A stretch of 64,000 nt of DNA, taken from NCBI GenBank assembly GCA_028873965.1, contig JAPPMU010000056.1, forward strand, positions 53,680 through 117,679. The letters run 5' to 3'. This document shows positions 17,314 to 25,248 of the stretch, one piece after another. Numbering within the stretch: position 1 is the stretch's first letter; each line of letters starts with the position of its first letter. Made by a program: the position numbers and the translations under genes. This stretch comes from Chloroflexota bacterium (GTDB lineage Bacteria; Chloroflexota; Dehalococcoidia; Lucifugimonadales; UBA3495). The notes beneath the pieces are model-generated. The model was not told where the DNA came from. It worked only from the letters and a program-made list of their open reading frames with translations, and did no database searches.

Positions 17314-18156
17314 CTAGAAGGGATAGGGCTGGCCGCCACCTACCGCCAGAACCTGGCCGGTGATGTACGACGCGTCGTGGGAAGCAAGGAAGGCGATGGC
17401 GGCCGCCTGCTCGTCGGCTTCGCCGCGCCGCCCCATGGGGATCTCGGAGTTACGGGTCGCCGAGCGGTACTCTTCCTGCGCGGCGCGCTCGCTGGCCGGC
17501 AGCTCGGGCGGGATGATCCCCACGCCGTAATCCCTTGGCGTGAACCGGTCGTCGGCCGCGGTGCCGCTGGGGGCCACGCAGTTCACCCGTATGCCTAGAT
17601 GGGCCACCTCGCGCGCCAGAGAGGTGGTCAGGCCAATCTGGCCGGCCTTGGCGGCGGCGTAGGGGACACGGAACCGGCCGGTAACGGCGTGGGTGGCGAT
17701 GTTGACGATAGCGCCCGACCCTTGATCGATCATGTACGGCAGCGCGGCCCGGCAGCACCACATGGCAGTCCAGAAGCTCCGGTCGATCTCCGCCTGGATC
17801 TGGTCCGGGGTGTAGTACTGCAATGACTGGAACCAGATGGTTCCGCCGGCAATGTTTGCGAGCACGTCGATCCTGCCGAAAGCGTCCTGGGCTCTTGCCA
17901 TCAAAGCCTCGGCGTTTTCCCACTTGGAGAGGTCGCCGATCGACACTTCGCAAGCGCCGCCGAAGTCACGTATTTCCTTGCGGACGCGCTCAGAGGTTTC
18001 AGCAACCATATCGCCGATGACGATCGACGCGCCTTCCTGGGCAAGGCGGCGAGCGGTGGCGGATCCTATGCCTTGCCCACCACCGGTTACTACGGCGACC
18101 TGGCCATCAAAGCGCCGGGCGCCGGCGGCTTTGAGGTCCAAAATCGGGGCAGCCAT
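17314..18156 (-). CDS. SDR dehydrogenase resembling BenD/XylL cis-diol dehydrogenases
   Basis: 280 aa short-chain dehydrogenase with the nucleotide motif TGGGQGIG near residue 24 and the catalytic YAAAK. The segment ANIAGGTIWFQSLQYYTPDQ and the following RSFWTAMWCCRAALPYM resemble BenD/XylL, which oxidise cis-diol carboxylates formed by Rieske dioxygenases. The usual catalytic serine position reads Thr-His (NIATHA), a deviation worth noting. It starts in a TAATG overlap with the preceding gene and lies beside the ring-hydroxylating oxygenase, consistent with a shared pathway. Confidence 0.85.
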   Translation of the reverse strand: MAAPILDLKAAGARRFDGQVAVVTGGGQGIGSATARRLAQEGASIVIGDMVAETSERVRKEIRDFGGACEVSIGDLSKWENAEALMARAQDAFGRIDVLANIAGGTIWFQSLQYYTPDQIQAEIDRSFWTAMWCCRAALPYMIDQGSGAIVNIATHAVTGRFRVPYAAAKAGQIGLTTSLAREVAHLGIRVNCVAPSGTAADDRFTPRDYGVGIIPPELPASERAAQEEYRSATRNSEIPMGRRGEADEQAAAIAFLASHDASYITGQVLAVGGGQPYPF

Positions 18157-18545
18157 TAGTCCTGACTGCCAGCCTCGTTGCCGTTGCGCAGGAGCGCTAT
18201 TTCCGCCTCAAGCTCCGCGATGCGCTGCTGCAACCGCTCGATGGCTGTGGATTGGTCCGGGGGAGCGCTGTGCCCGTTCCGATCCAATATGGCGATCAGC
18301 GCGGTCATCATCTCGTGATGCCGGCGTTCCGCTTCCGCCCGCTCTTCCTGGCGCACACGTTCGGCCTCGGCGCGTTCTTCCCGGCGGTCACGGCGGCGAT
18401 CCCTGCGGTCGAGGTAGTAGGTCAGCAACTGCGGCACTCCAAAGACGGCCAGCACGATGGCGATGTACGCTGCGCCTTCAAGGTATTGTAGCGCAGTGCA
18501 GCAGGTTGCCGTCAAACCGACGTTGAGCTCAAGCTGGGGTTGCAT
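18156..18545 (-). CDS. Single-pass membrane protein with coiled coil
   Basis: 129 aa. One transmembrane helix near residues 22-44 (AAYIAIVLAVFGVPQLLTYY) is followed by a long charged segment rich in Arg and Glu (DRRDRRRDRREERAEAER). The C-terminus is a heptad-repeat coil, RLQQRIAELEAEIALLR. The architecture suggests an anchored coiled-coil oligomer with no enzymatic domain. The coil end is like that of the Uma2 protein at 4402-5091. Translation is coupled to the SDR (TAATG) and its start overlaps the preceding small gene by 17 nt. Confidence 0.65.
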   Translation of the reverse strand: MQPQLELNVGLTATCCTALQYLEGAAYIAIVLAVFGVPQLLTYYLDRRDRRRDRREERAEAERVRQEERAEAERRHHEMMTALIAILDRNGHSAPPDQSTAIERLQQRIAELEAEIALLRNGNEAGSQD

Positions 18546-18855
18546 CGGCGCTGGAGAAAAACTGCTTGTCCAGGTCGGGGTCGGCAACACCCAGGAGTCC
18601 GTTGGTGTAGAGGCGGCAGGACCGCAGCCACAGGACCAGGATGGCGTTGTTCACATACATTTGCGGGAGTTCACGCCCGTGCTCCATGCGAGCGTGGGCG
18701 CGAATTCCCGCTTCGAAGAACTGCTCCAGGAATGGCGTCGGCTCGTTGTCGAGGGCGCACGCCTCCAGGATTTCAGGCGGAGCCTCCCGGCACAGCATAC
18801 CGGGAGATTCCTCCGCCAGCCGCACGTATTCGGGTTCCTGCTCCTGGGTAATCAC
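18529..18855 (-). CDS. Small conserved-looking protein of unknown function
   Basis: 108 aa, acidic N-terminal half and helical C-terminal half (ELPQMYVNNAILVLWLRSC). No family is recognised and there is no signal peptide. It lies 6 nt after the stop of nothing upstream and 6 nt before the NHL stop in the same strand, so it may be the tail of the second DUF1800-DUF1501-NHL operon. The overlap with the following gene suggests it is translated. An equivalent gene is missing from operon copy 1. Confidence 0.5.
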   Translation of the reverse strand: MITQEQEPEYVRLAEESPGMLCREAPPEILEACALDNEPTPFLEQFFEAGIRAHARMEHGRELPQMYVNNAILVLWLRSCRLYTNGLLGVADPDLDKQFFSSADATPA

Positions 18856-18861
18856 GGATGA

Positions 18862-19926
18862 TCACAGGTTCATCTGGGGAACCATGTAATTTTCCATCTT
18901 GTTGTAGATCTGGAGCCGGCTGCGCTGGGCATCCAGCACCACCAGACGGCCGGTATTCTCGTCGAAATGGACGTCAGTGGGCAGGGCGAAACGCCATTCG
19001 GATTCGGTTGTGGGCACCTCGCGCCGCCGCTTCAGGTAGTCGGCGTTGGCGACGACGGTCATGTCCGCCCACTTGCTCAGCCACTGGGCGTCGCCGATGA
19101 GCGAGATGATGAAGCCGCCATCCTTGTCGAAGACATGGACCTTGCCCGGGTGCATACCGTTGTCGCTCCAGTCAGCGACGTAGACATCGCCCGTGTGGTC
19201 CACGGTGACTTTCACCGGAAGGTGCATTTGGCCGCGCTTGGTTCCCGGCTCACCAAATTGCATGAGCCACTCGCCGTCGGCGGTGAACTTCTGCACCCGG
19301 TGGTTCCGGTGGTCCGCCACGTACACCGAGCCATCGCCCTGGTCAACGGTGATGCCCCACGGGGAGTTGAACTCGCCGTTGCCCTCGCCCAGAGAGCCCC
19401 AGCTGGTGATGAACGCACCGTCGGCGGTGAACTTGCGGACCTCGTGGCTGCGGCCGTCGGTCAGGTAGAGGTTGCCGTCGGCGTCAACGGCCAGGCTGGA
19501 GGTTCCGTGTTCCTTGCCGTCATCGGCGGGAACGGCGCTCCACCGCTTGATATATGTCCCGTCCTTTTCGAACTCGGACACCATGTTCATCCATTCGTCC
19601 GCCACGTAGATGTGGCTGTTGGGGGCGAGAACCATGCCGGAGGGCCAGATGAACTCGCCTTCCCGGTCGCCGTACTTTCCGAACTCGCCGGTGAATTCCT
19701 CGTCGCCCTCGTTATCGCCCAGGTCGATGATGCTGACCCGAGCGCCGTAGGCGAGCCGGTTCCACGGCACGTTGGAAATACCTTCGATGCCACGGTTCAA
19801 AACGTAAACCGTGTTGCCCTCGAAGGCCATGGAGGTGGGCTGGCTGAAGCCCATGCCGGACGCGGCGCCCCGTCCCACCGAGTGGCTGTAGTCGTACACT
19901 CGGCCCTTGGCTATTTGCGTAAGCAT
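18862..19926 (-). CDS. NHL-repeat beta-propeller protein (operon copy 2)
   Basis: 354 aa with about six NHL blades, for example YVADEWMNMVSEF, YLTDGRSHEVRKF and YVADHRNHRVQKF. It is paralogous to the protein at 5354-6397; both start with a short strand containing YSH(T/S)(I/V)GR and share the order of blades. No export signal is visible. It is downstream of DUF1501 in an operon that repeats the layout of copy 1. Divergence between the copies is substantial, so the duplication is old or the copies came separately. Confidence 0.87.
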   Translation of the reverse strand: MLTQIAKGRVYDYSHSVGRGAASGMGFSQPTSMAFEGNTVYVLNRGIEGISNVPWNRLAYGARVSIIDLGDNEGDEEFTGEFGKYGDREGEFIWPSGMVLAPNSHIYVADEWMNMVSEFEKDGTYIKRWSAVPADDGKEHGTSSLAVDADGNLYLTDGRSHEVRKFTADGAFITSWGSLGEGNGEFNSPWGITVDQGDGSVYVADHRNHRVQKFTADGEWLMQFGEPGTKRGQMHLPVKVTVDHTGDVYVADWSDNGMHPGKVHVFDKDGGFIISLIGDAQWLSKWADMTVVANADYLKRRREVPTTESEWRFALPTDVHFDENTGRLVVLDAQRSRLQIYNKMENYMVPQMNL

Positions 19927-19999
19927 ATGTTTACCTGCTCGTTGCCTGTGTGTTTCGGTTAGTCAGGCGCGGAGGTATTCCGCGGCCATCCATAACTGC

Positions 20000-20029
20000 G
20001 GGGCCAGCAGATTCTCACCCACTGGCCCC
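20000..20029. other. Hairpin between DUF1501 and NHL genes, operon copy 2
   Basis: GGGGCCAG (20000-20007) pairs perfectly with CTGGCCCC (20022-20029) around a 14-nt loop. No T-run follows on the minus strand, so full termination is not expected. It occupies the same intergenic position as the palindrome at 6452-6480 in operon copy 1, although the sequences differ. Confidence 0.55.
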
Positions 20030-20078
20030 GGTCGGTTTTGCCAATCAGCGTGTCCCGTTGACCGGAACCCGTGATCCC

Positions 20079-21206
20079 CTAGACAAACGCGACTTTCTCG
20101 AAGGTCCCGCTGACGATGGGGTTGGCGTCCAGGCCCATCCAGTCTTCCAGGATGGTGGAGTAGACGCCCCGGAAGTCGGTTCCGGGAACCAGGTCGCCCT
20201 GTTCCAGGTCTTCGGGCTTGGAAGACGGGTACTGGCCGTACTCGCCGCCCTTGATCTGGTCGCCCATCACCAGCACGAGGCCGGCGGCGCCGTGGTCGGT
20301 GCCGCTGCCGTTGTCGTGGACGCGGCGGCCGAATTCGGAGAACATCATCAGGATGACGTTGTCGCTGGCGTTGTTCTCGCGCAGGTCGTCGAAGAAGCTG
20401 GACACCGCGGCCGAGACGTCGCGCCACAGGCCGTCGTGCATGCCCACCTGGTTGGAGTGGCTGTCGAAGCTGCCGTGGTCGCAGTAGAGCACGCGAGCGC
20501 CCAGGTCGGCCTGGTGCACCTGCGAGATGCCTTTGAGCTTCCGGGCGATGGGGGTGTCGGGATACTCGACGCTGCTGCTGTACGTCTCGGGGGCAACCTT
20601 CAGGATGTCCGCGGCCTTGAGGCCGTCGAGACCGGTCTGGCCCAGGTAATCCATCACAAAGCCGTTGCCGATGGTTGGGGAGTACAGGCGGGTGAAGCGG
20701 TCGATGATCTTGTCCCGCTGCATCTCTTCCTGGATGCTGGTGAGCATCCCGAAGTTCTCCAAGTCGTCCACGCACGCGACCGGGACGCCGGGCAGGGCCA
20801 ATGCGCGAGGCAGGCTGGGGCCGAAGCTGACGGCGGTGACCACGTTTTCCTTGTTGGGGTCGATGTCGCGGGCGGCGCGACCCAACCAGCCCTCGGTTCC
20901 AAGCTTGTCCGGCTCACAGGTGTGCCAGATGTCCATGCTGCGGAAGTGGCTGCGGGGGCTGTTGGCATAGCCGACACCGTGGATGATGGCCATGTCGCCG
21001 GCATCCCAGAAGCGTCGCAGCGGGGCCAGTTCAGGGTGGAACCCAATGCTGTCATTGAGCTTGAGGATGCGTTCGTCCGGCACGCCGACCACGGGCCGCT
21101 TGTCACGGTACAGGGGCTCGGCGTGGGGGATTACGGTGTTCATGTAGTCGTTGCCGCCGGTAAGCTGCAACACCACCAGAACCGGATCTTTCTTCGTTGA
21201 GGTCAT
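20079..21206 (-). CDS. DUF1501 family protein (operon copy 2)
   Basis: 375 aa, paralogous to the protein at 6526-7662 with the same start (MT-TKKDPVLVVLQ) and the blocks HFRSMDIWHTCEPDK, FDSHSNQVG and SEFGRRVHDNGSGTDHGAAG. The T-D-H-G and E-F-G-R motifs of the family are intact and no Tat signal is present. It follows the DUF1800 gene by about 90 nt. The similarity in each part of the operon indicates that DUF1800, DUF1501 and NHL were duplicated or inherited as a unit. Confidence 0.9.
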   Translation of the reverse strand: MTSTKKDPVLVVLQLTGGNDYMNTVIPHAEPLYRDKRPVVGVPDERILKLNDSIGFHPELAPLRRFWDAGDMAIIHGVGYANSPRSHFRSMDIWHTCEPDKLGTEGWLGRAARDIDPNKENVVTAVSFGPSLPRALALPGVPVACVDDLENFGMLTSIQEEMQRDKIIDRFTRLYSPTIGNGFVMDYLGQTGLDGLKAADILKVAPETYSSSVEYPDTPIARKLKGISQVHQADLGARVLYCDHGSFDSHSNQVGMHDGLWRDVSAAVSSFFDDLRENNASDNVILMMFSEFGRRVHDNGSGTDHGAAGLVLVMGDQIKGGEYGQYPSSKPEDLEQGDLVPGTDFRGVYSTILEDWMGLDANPIVSGTFEKVAFV

Positions 21207-21297
21207 TGTGATTGCTCCTGTGGAGATCGTTCCGCGAACGCGGATTGCGAGACGGTCGTCGCGGCGACGTCTTTTACGCGTCGCCGCGTTGGTCTCG

Positions 21298-22701
21298 TCA
21301 GGCGTACTGGTAGTCGCGCAGCGAAACGATCAGCTGCAGCATTTCGGAGATGCGCTCCTCGGAGGCGCTGACGTCAGCATCAGTAGCCCAGGAGATGTTG
21401 CCGGAGGTCTGGGCGTGAGAAACCAGCTCCTCTCGGGTGGCAGCGTCAACCTCCAGCGGGCCCATCAGATCGAGGCAGTTGTCCACCATAGCCGCGGCGG
21501 TAAGGTCGCCCTGAGCCTGCATGCGGTTGATCATTGACCGGATGCCCGGGCGGCTGACGTCGCTGACCATGTCGGCGGTGAAGTTGATGCGGCGCATCAG
21601 CGACCCGCTGTTGATCCACTCGACGCCGGTGTGCCAGCCTTCCACGCTGGGCGGGTTGAGCAGGTCCTGGCCCATGTAGGTGGGCTGGCGGGCCATCTCG
21701 CCCAAACCGGGGCCGGGGAACTCGTAGCCGCCTACCAGCCGCAGAGTGCCAACCACCACTTCGGCGGGGCTCTTCAGGCGGGCGTAGCGAGCGTTCTTGA
21801 AGAAGTCGCTGTTGAACAGAACGCGGAGGACCGCCGTCATGTCACAGCCGGAGTCGATGAAGGTGTCGGCCAGCAGGTCAATGGCGTCCTCGTCCTTGGG
21901 CGGGGTCACCTGCCATGCCGGCACCTGGGCCTCGTCGGCGACGAAGAAGTTGTACAGGTGACGGGCGACGAACGTGGCCGTGGCTGGGTGTTCGCAGACG
22001 ATGTTGATGATGTCTTCGCCGTTGAAGTTGCCGGTCTCGCCGAGGAAGGTCTTCTCGCCGTCATCGTGATCTTCGGGAAGGTACTGGAACTGCCAGTCGT
22101 GGCGGCCGATGGGGCCGCGCGGCAGCTTGGGCTCGAAGGTCCAGCCGGTGAAGGCGCGCGAAGCCTCGCGAACGTCAACCTCGGTGTAGGTGCCAACGCC
22201 CATGCTGAACAGTTCCAGCAGTTCGCGGCCCCAGTTCTCGTTGACGGCATCGGCGTGGTTCTCGAAGTTGTCCAGCCAGTAGATCATCGCCGGGTTCCTG
22301 GCGACTTCCAGCAGGAGGTCCTTGTAGTTGCCCATGCCCTTCTCGCGGAACAGGGCCACCATGCGGGTGATCTCGTCGTAGTGGTCAACCTTGGACACGC
22401 CGGTGGCGAAGATCTGGTGCCAGAACAGCGCCATCTTCTCTTCCAACGGCCGCTTGGTATTGATCATGAAGTGCAGCCATTCGGCCGAACCCATGCCCTG
22501 AATGGTGCCCGGGCGCCAGGTCCACGGCTGGTAGCGGACCAGTTCGTAACGGTCGATAGCCGGCTGGCTCTCCGGGTTTAACAGCTCCTCAACGGTAGCC
22601 TCGTAGCCCTTCTCAACGAGAGCTTCCAGTTCGTCCCGGGTGGCCCCGAAACCCGCTCGCCGCATCAGATGGGCCATCAAGGCGATGTCCTGAGATGCCA
22701 T
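21298..22701 (-). CDS. DUF1800 family protein (operon copy 2)
   Basis: 467 aa from the ATG at 22701. The blocks HLMRRAGFGA, EKMALFWHQIFATG, NENWGRELLELFSMGVG, ASRAFTGWT and LNPPSVEGWHTG match the family and copy 1. As in copy 1 there is no signal peptide, and the start coincides with the conserved N-terminus. It begins the second operon. The region just upstream (22702-22840) separates it from a divergent HEPN-like pair and must contain both promoters. Confidence 0.9.
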   Translation of the reverse strand: MASQDIALMAHLMRRAGFGATRDELEALVEKGYEATVEELLNPESQPAIDRYELVRYQPWTWRPGTIQGMGSAEWLHFMINTKRPLEEKMALFWHQIFATGVSKVDHYDEITRMVALFREKGMGNYKDLLLEVARNPAMIYWLDNFENHADAVNENWGRELLELFSMGVGTYTEVDVREASRAFTGWTFEPKLPRGPIGRHDWQFQYLPEDHDDGEKTFLGETGNFNGEDIINIVCEHPATATFVARHLYNFFVADEAQVPAWQVTPPKDEDAIDLLADTFIDSGCDMTAVLRVLFNSDFFKNARYARLKSPAEVVVGTLRLVGGYEFPGPGLGEMARQPTYMGQDLLNPPSVEGWHTGVEWINSGSLMRRINFTADMVSDVSRPGIRSMINRMQAQGDLTAAAMVDNCLDLMGPLEVDAATREELVSHAQTSGNISWATDADVSASEERISEMLQLIVSLRDYQYA

Positions 22702-22840
22702 CTTGTTGCCTCCTGTGTGTGTTGGCATTGGTGGTTGGGCATTATCTGATATGCTCTATCTAACTGTCAACGACACTGCAACGTCGTCAGCGTTCCAACG
22801 CCTCGGCCAGAGGATGACACGTTCCCCGGAGGCCAACGCC

Positions 22841-23164
22841 ATGACCACCGTCAAGCCGGCGATCTCTACCAGGGTGAAGGCCGCCGTCGCCAAAGTCCTG
22901 GCCGACCAGTACGGCCCCGATGCGGTATTCGACCCCATCGTCGTGGTGCCCAGGGACGACGGCGACGGCGAGGTGTACCTCCACGTGTACATGGTGTACG
23001 ACGAGACCACCGTCAAGACCGACTCCCGCCGGCGCATCCGATTCCTCCTCCTATTAGATGAAGAACTAGGCGAAGATATGTCGCCGGCAGTGCTTACCAA
23101 ATCCTTCATACCTAAGTCCGAATGGCCGGCGTTTTCGCAAAACCCCTATGTTCTCCCCTGCTAA
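22841..23164 (+). CDS. Small protein upstream of a HEPN-like gene
   Basis: 107 aa from the ATG at 22841, which has GGAGG 9-13 nt upstream. The body alternates strands and helices (KVLADQYGPDAVFDPIVVVPRD, then VYLHVYMVYDE). This might be a diverged nucleotidyltransferase-like or substrate-sensing partner, but the G-S motif of minimal nucleotidyltransferases is not seen. Its 3' end overlaps the next gene by 17 nt. Together they look like a two-gene module of toxin-antitoxin type; function is inferred only from the pairing. Confidence 0.6.
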   Translation: MTTVKPAISTRVKAAVAKVLADQYGPDAVFDPIVVVPRDDGDGEVYLHVYMVYDETTVKTDSRRRIRFLLLLDEELGEDMSPAVLTKSFIPKSEWPAFSQNPYVLPC

Positions 23165-23633
23165 TCTCATCGCCACGGCCCGGACGCTATTCGACGCAGC
23201 TGCCGAGGAAACGGACCCGGAACAGGCCCAGACCCACCTGAAGCGCGCCGTCAGCACCGTCTATTACGCGATGTTCCATGCCATTTGCGCCAACGCCATG
23301 GAATTGCTGGCGCCTGCCGAAGACCTAGCCATTTCCGAAGCCCGGTTGCAAGCCTATCGAGGGCTGGAGCACACCCACGCCAGGAACCAGTGCCGCAACT
23401 CTGGTTTGATGGCTCCCTTCCCAGCGGAAATCAAGGAGTTCGCGCGCATTTTCGTTGATAGCCAGGGCCACCGCAATCAAGCCGACTACAATCCTATATC
23501 CGACTTCTCTTCGTCGGATGTTTCTCAAATCATTGAGGACGCAGCAAATGCGATCAATGACTTGTCCTCCGCCCCGGAGTCCCTGCGCCGCGCCTTCGCC
23601 ATAACCATTCTGCTGCGCAACCGCGCCGGCTGA
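23148..23633 (+). CDS. HEPN-like domain protein
   Basis: 161 aa, mainly helical. The segment LKRAVSTVYYAMFHAICANA is typical of HEPN-type proteins that pair with small nucleotidyltransferase-like partners. The usual R-x4-6-H RNase motif is not obvious. A GLEHTHARNQCR segment could hold a variant basic cluster. The gene overlaps the preceding small protein by 17 nt. HEPN proteins often act as toxins or RNases in defence modules, but activity here is uncertain because of the missing motif. Confidence 0.65.
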   Translation: MFSPANLIATARTLFDAAAEETDPEQAQTHLKRAVSTVYYAMFHAICANAMELLAPAEDLAISEARLQAYRGLEHTHARNQCRNSGLMAPFPAEIKEFARIFVDSQGHRNQADYNPISDFSSSDVSQIIEDAANAINDLSSAPESLRRAFAITILLRNRAG

Positions 23634-23640
23634 TACTCTC

Positions 23641-24126
23641 GTGCCCTCCGCCTCGCCAACCACGCTATTCCCGGCCCCCCACCGAACCGCGGATCCGCCC
23701 TCACTGGGCTGGATGCTGCTCCTCGCCGCCGCATTATTCGCGCTGGCTCTGCCCATCGTCGGGCCACTGGACGACCACCACTTCGCCGAGCGTGCCCACA
23801 ACCACGACCACATTTACCTCAACGGCGCCCCCGTCGCCCACGGTCACGCCTACGAAGGGGTCGCGCGGCACGCCCATCAGGAGACAGGTTCGCAGTTCCT
23901 CCAGTCATCGGGCCGGGAGAACGCCGGCGACGTGATGTATCTTGCGCCGGCTGCCGCCGGGTTGACGCTGGCGGCGCTCAACGCCTCGTACCACCCGGCC
24001 CCGGAATCCCTGCGTCCTCCCCCTCCGCCAGAGGGCAGAGACAACCTGCTGGAGCGGTTCGCTCCAAGTTCAGGCCGCGCTCGGGGGACGAATGTTCCGC
24101 CCCCACTGCCGCCTCCCGTTATCTGA
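23641..24126 (+). CDS. His-rich single-pass membrane protein
   Basis: 161 aa starting with GTG at 23641. One transmembrane helix (residues 25-42, MLLLAAALFALALPIVG) precedes a histidine-rich exposed part with DDHHF, HNHDHIYLNG and HGHAYE. The second half contains a proline-rich run and ends in PPPLPPP. The motif H-x-H-I-Y-L-(N/D)-G recurs in the lipoprotein encoded next, so the two products probably share a ligand, perhaps a transition metal. No family is recognised. Confidence 0.6.
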   Translation: MPSASPTTLFPAPHRTADPPSLGWMLLLAAALFALALPIVGPLDDHHFAERAHNHDHIYLNGAPVAHGHAYEGVARHAHQETGSQFLQSSGRENAGDVMYLAPAAAGLTLAALNASYHPAPESLRPPPPPEGRDNLLERFAPSSGRARGTNVPPPLPPPVI

Positions 24127-24216
24127 ATCCTCCTGAATTCCGTTTCACTTTCGGCGCTGACTGGCTGCTGCAAGACAGCCACGAGTGCGCGTCAATTCTT
24201 GCGGAGGATTCTATCC

Positions 24217-25176
24217 ATGAAACTGCTGCACCACTCAATCATTCGGCCGATGGTCCCGCTGACCGTCGCCATCGCGTTGATGGCGACCCTGGCGTGTGGA
24301 GCCACCGCGGAGCCCAACGCACTAGAACCGACCGAACCCCCGGCCTCAGCATCTGCTATGTCGCACGGGACCAACGAGCACGGCAAGGACGGCCAGCCCG
24401 GTCAGGGGATGCCCAACCAGGCCTCAGCCGACGCGGTGGTCATCAACCTGCCCATCACCAATCGGGATACCTCCCTGACCCGCGACGACCTGCGCGTTTC
24501 CCAGGGTGAAAACGTCAGCATCAACTTCACGGCAGACGAGCCGGGCGAAATCCACCTCCACGGGTACGATCTCACCGCGGCGGTATCGCCCGGCGGCGCG
24601 GGCGAGTTGAACTTCGTCGCCGCGACCGCCGGCGCGTTCGCCATCAACTTCCACGTATTCGCATCCGACAGCACGAAAAGCGACCAGGTCAACACCGACC
24701 ACCATCACGCCTCCGGCACCCCCAGCGAGGTCGTTTCAGAACTGCCGGTCAGCCTGAGCGTCACCGCGGAGGCGGACGCTGACGGCGGCATCGAGGTTCA
24801 CATTGCTACCGAAGGTTTCCGGTTCGCCCCGGAGATGGTGGACCAGGCCCACGCGCCAGGATCCGGCCACGCGCACATCTACCTGGACGGCGTAAAACTC
24901 GGCCGCGTCTTCGAGAGCCGGTACCACGTCGCAGACGTGGCCCCGGGCGAGCGCGAAATCCGCGTTTCGCTCAATACTAACGACCACAGCGAATTGGTGT
25001 TCAATGGCGAGAAGGTGGAGTCCACGGTGACCGTTGCCGTTCCGGACGTCGGCCAGGCGGGCGAAACCGGCCAGCCTGAGCAAAGCGGGGACGGTCACGG
25101 ACACTCTCACGGAACCACCGGCGGACCTGAAGTCATCGCTGAGGTCCATCTGGGCAACCTGGAAGTCTACCCGTAG
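24217..25176 (+). CDS. Lipoprotein with cupredoxin-like domains, His-rich linker
   Basis: 319 aa from the ATG at 24217, with CGGAGG 10-15 nt upstream. A lipobox ends LMATLAC (Cys near residue 28), so the mature protein is anchored outside the cell. Two beta-rich domains follow. The first (VINLPITNRDTSL to about residue 155) looks cupredoxin-like. The second contains APGSGHAHIYLDGVKLGRVF and YHVADVAPGEREIRVSLN, a pattern seen in copper-handling proteins. Linkers are rich in His (HHHASG, HGHSHG). A role in metal binding at the cell surface is inferred. Confidence 0.7.
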   Translation: MKLLHHSIIRPMVPLTVAIALMATLACGATAEPNALEPTEPPASASAMSHGTNEHGKDGQPGQGMPNQASADAVVINLPITNRDTSLTRDDLRVSQGENVSINFTADEPGEIHLHGYDLTAAVSPGGAGELNFVAATAGAFAINFHVFASDSTKSDQVNTDHHHASGTPSEVVSELPVSLSVTAEADADGGIEVHIATEGFRFAPEMVDQAHAPGSGHAHIYLDGVKLGRVFESRYHVADVAPGEREIRVSLNTNDHSELVFNGEKVESTVTVAVPDVGQAGETGQPEQSGDGHGHSHGTTGGPEVIAEVHLGNLEVYP

Positions 25177-25192
25177 CCAACTGCCATGGCAC

Positions 25193-25226
25193 AAAAAAGC
25201 AGGGGCGAATGAACATTCGCCCCTGC
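25193..25226 (-). terminator. Strong hairpin terminator of the citrate synthase gene
   Basis: GCAGGGGCGAATG (25199-25211) and CATTCGCCCCTGC (25214-25226) form a perfect 13-bp stem. On the minus strand it is followed by six T. It lies between two convergent genes and also can stop the lipoprotein transcript in the other direction. Confidence 0.85.
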
Positions 25227-25248
25227 CGGCATCGCGATGGTGTCGTTC

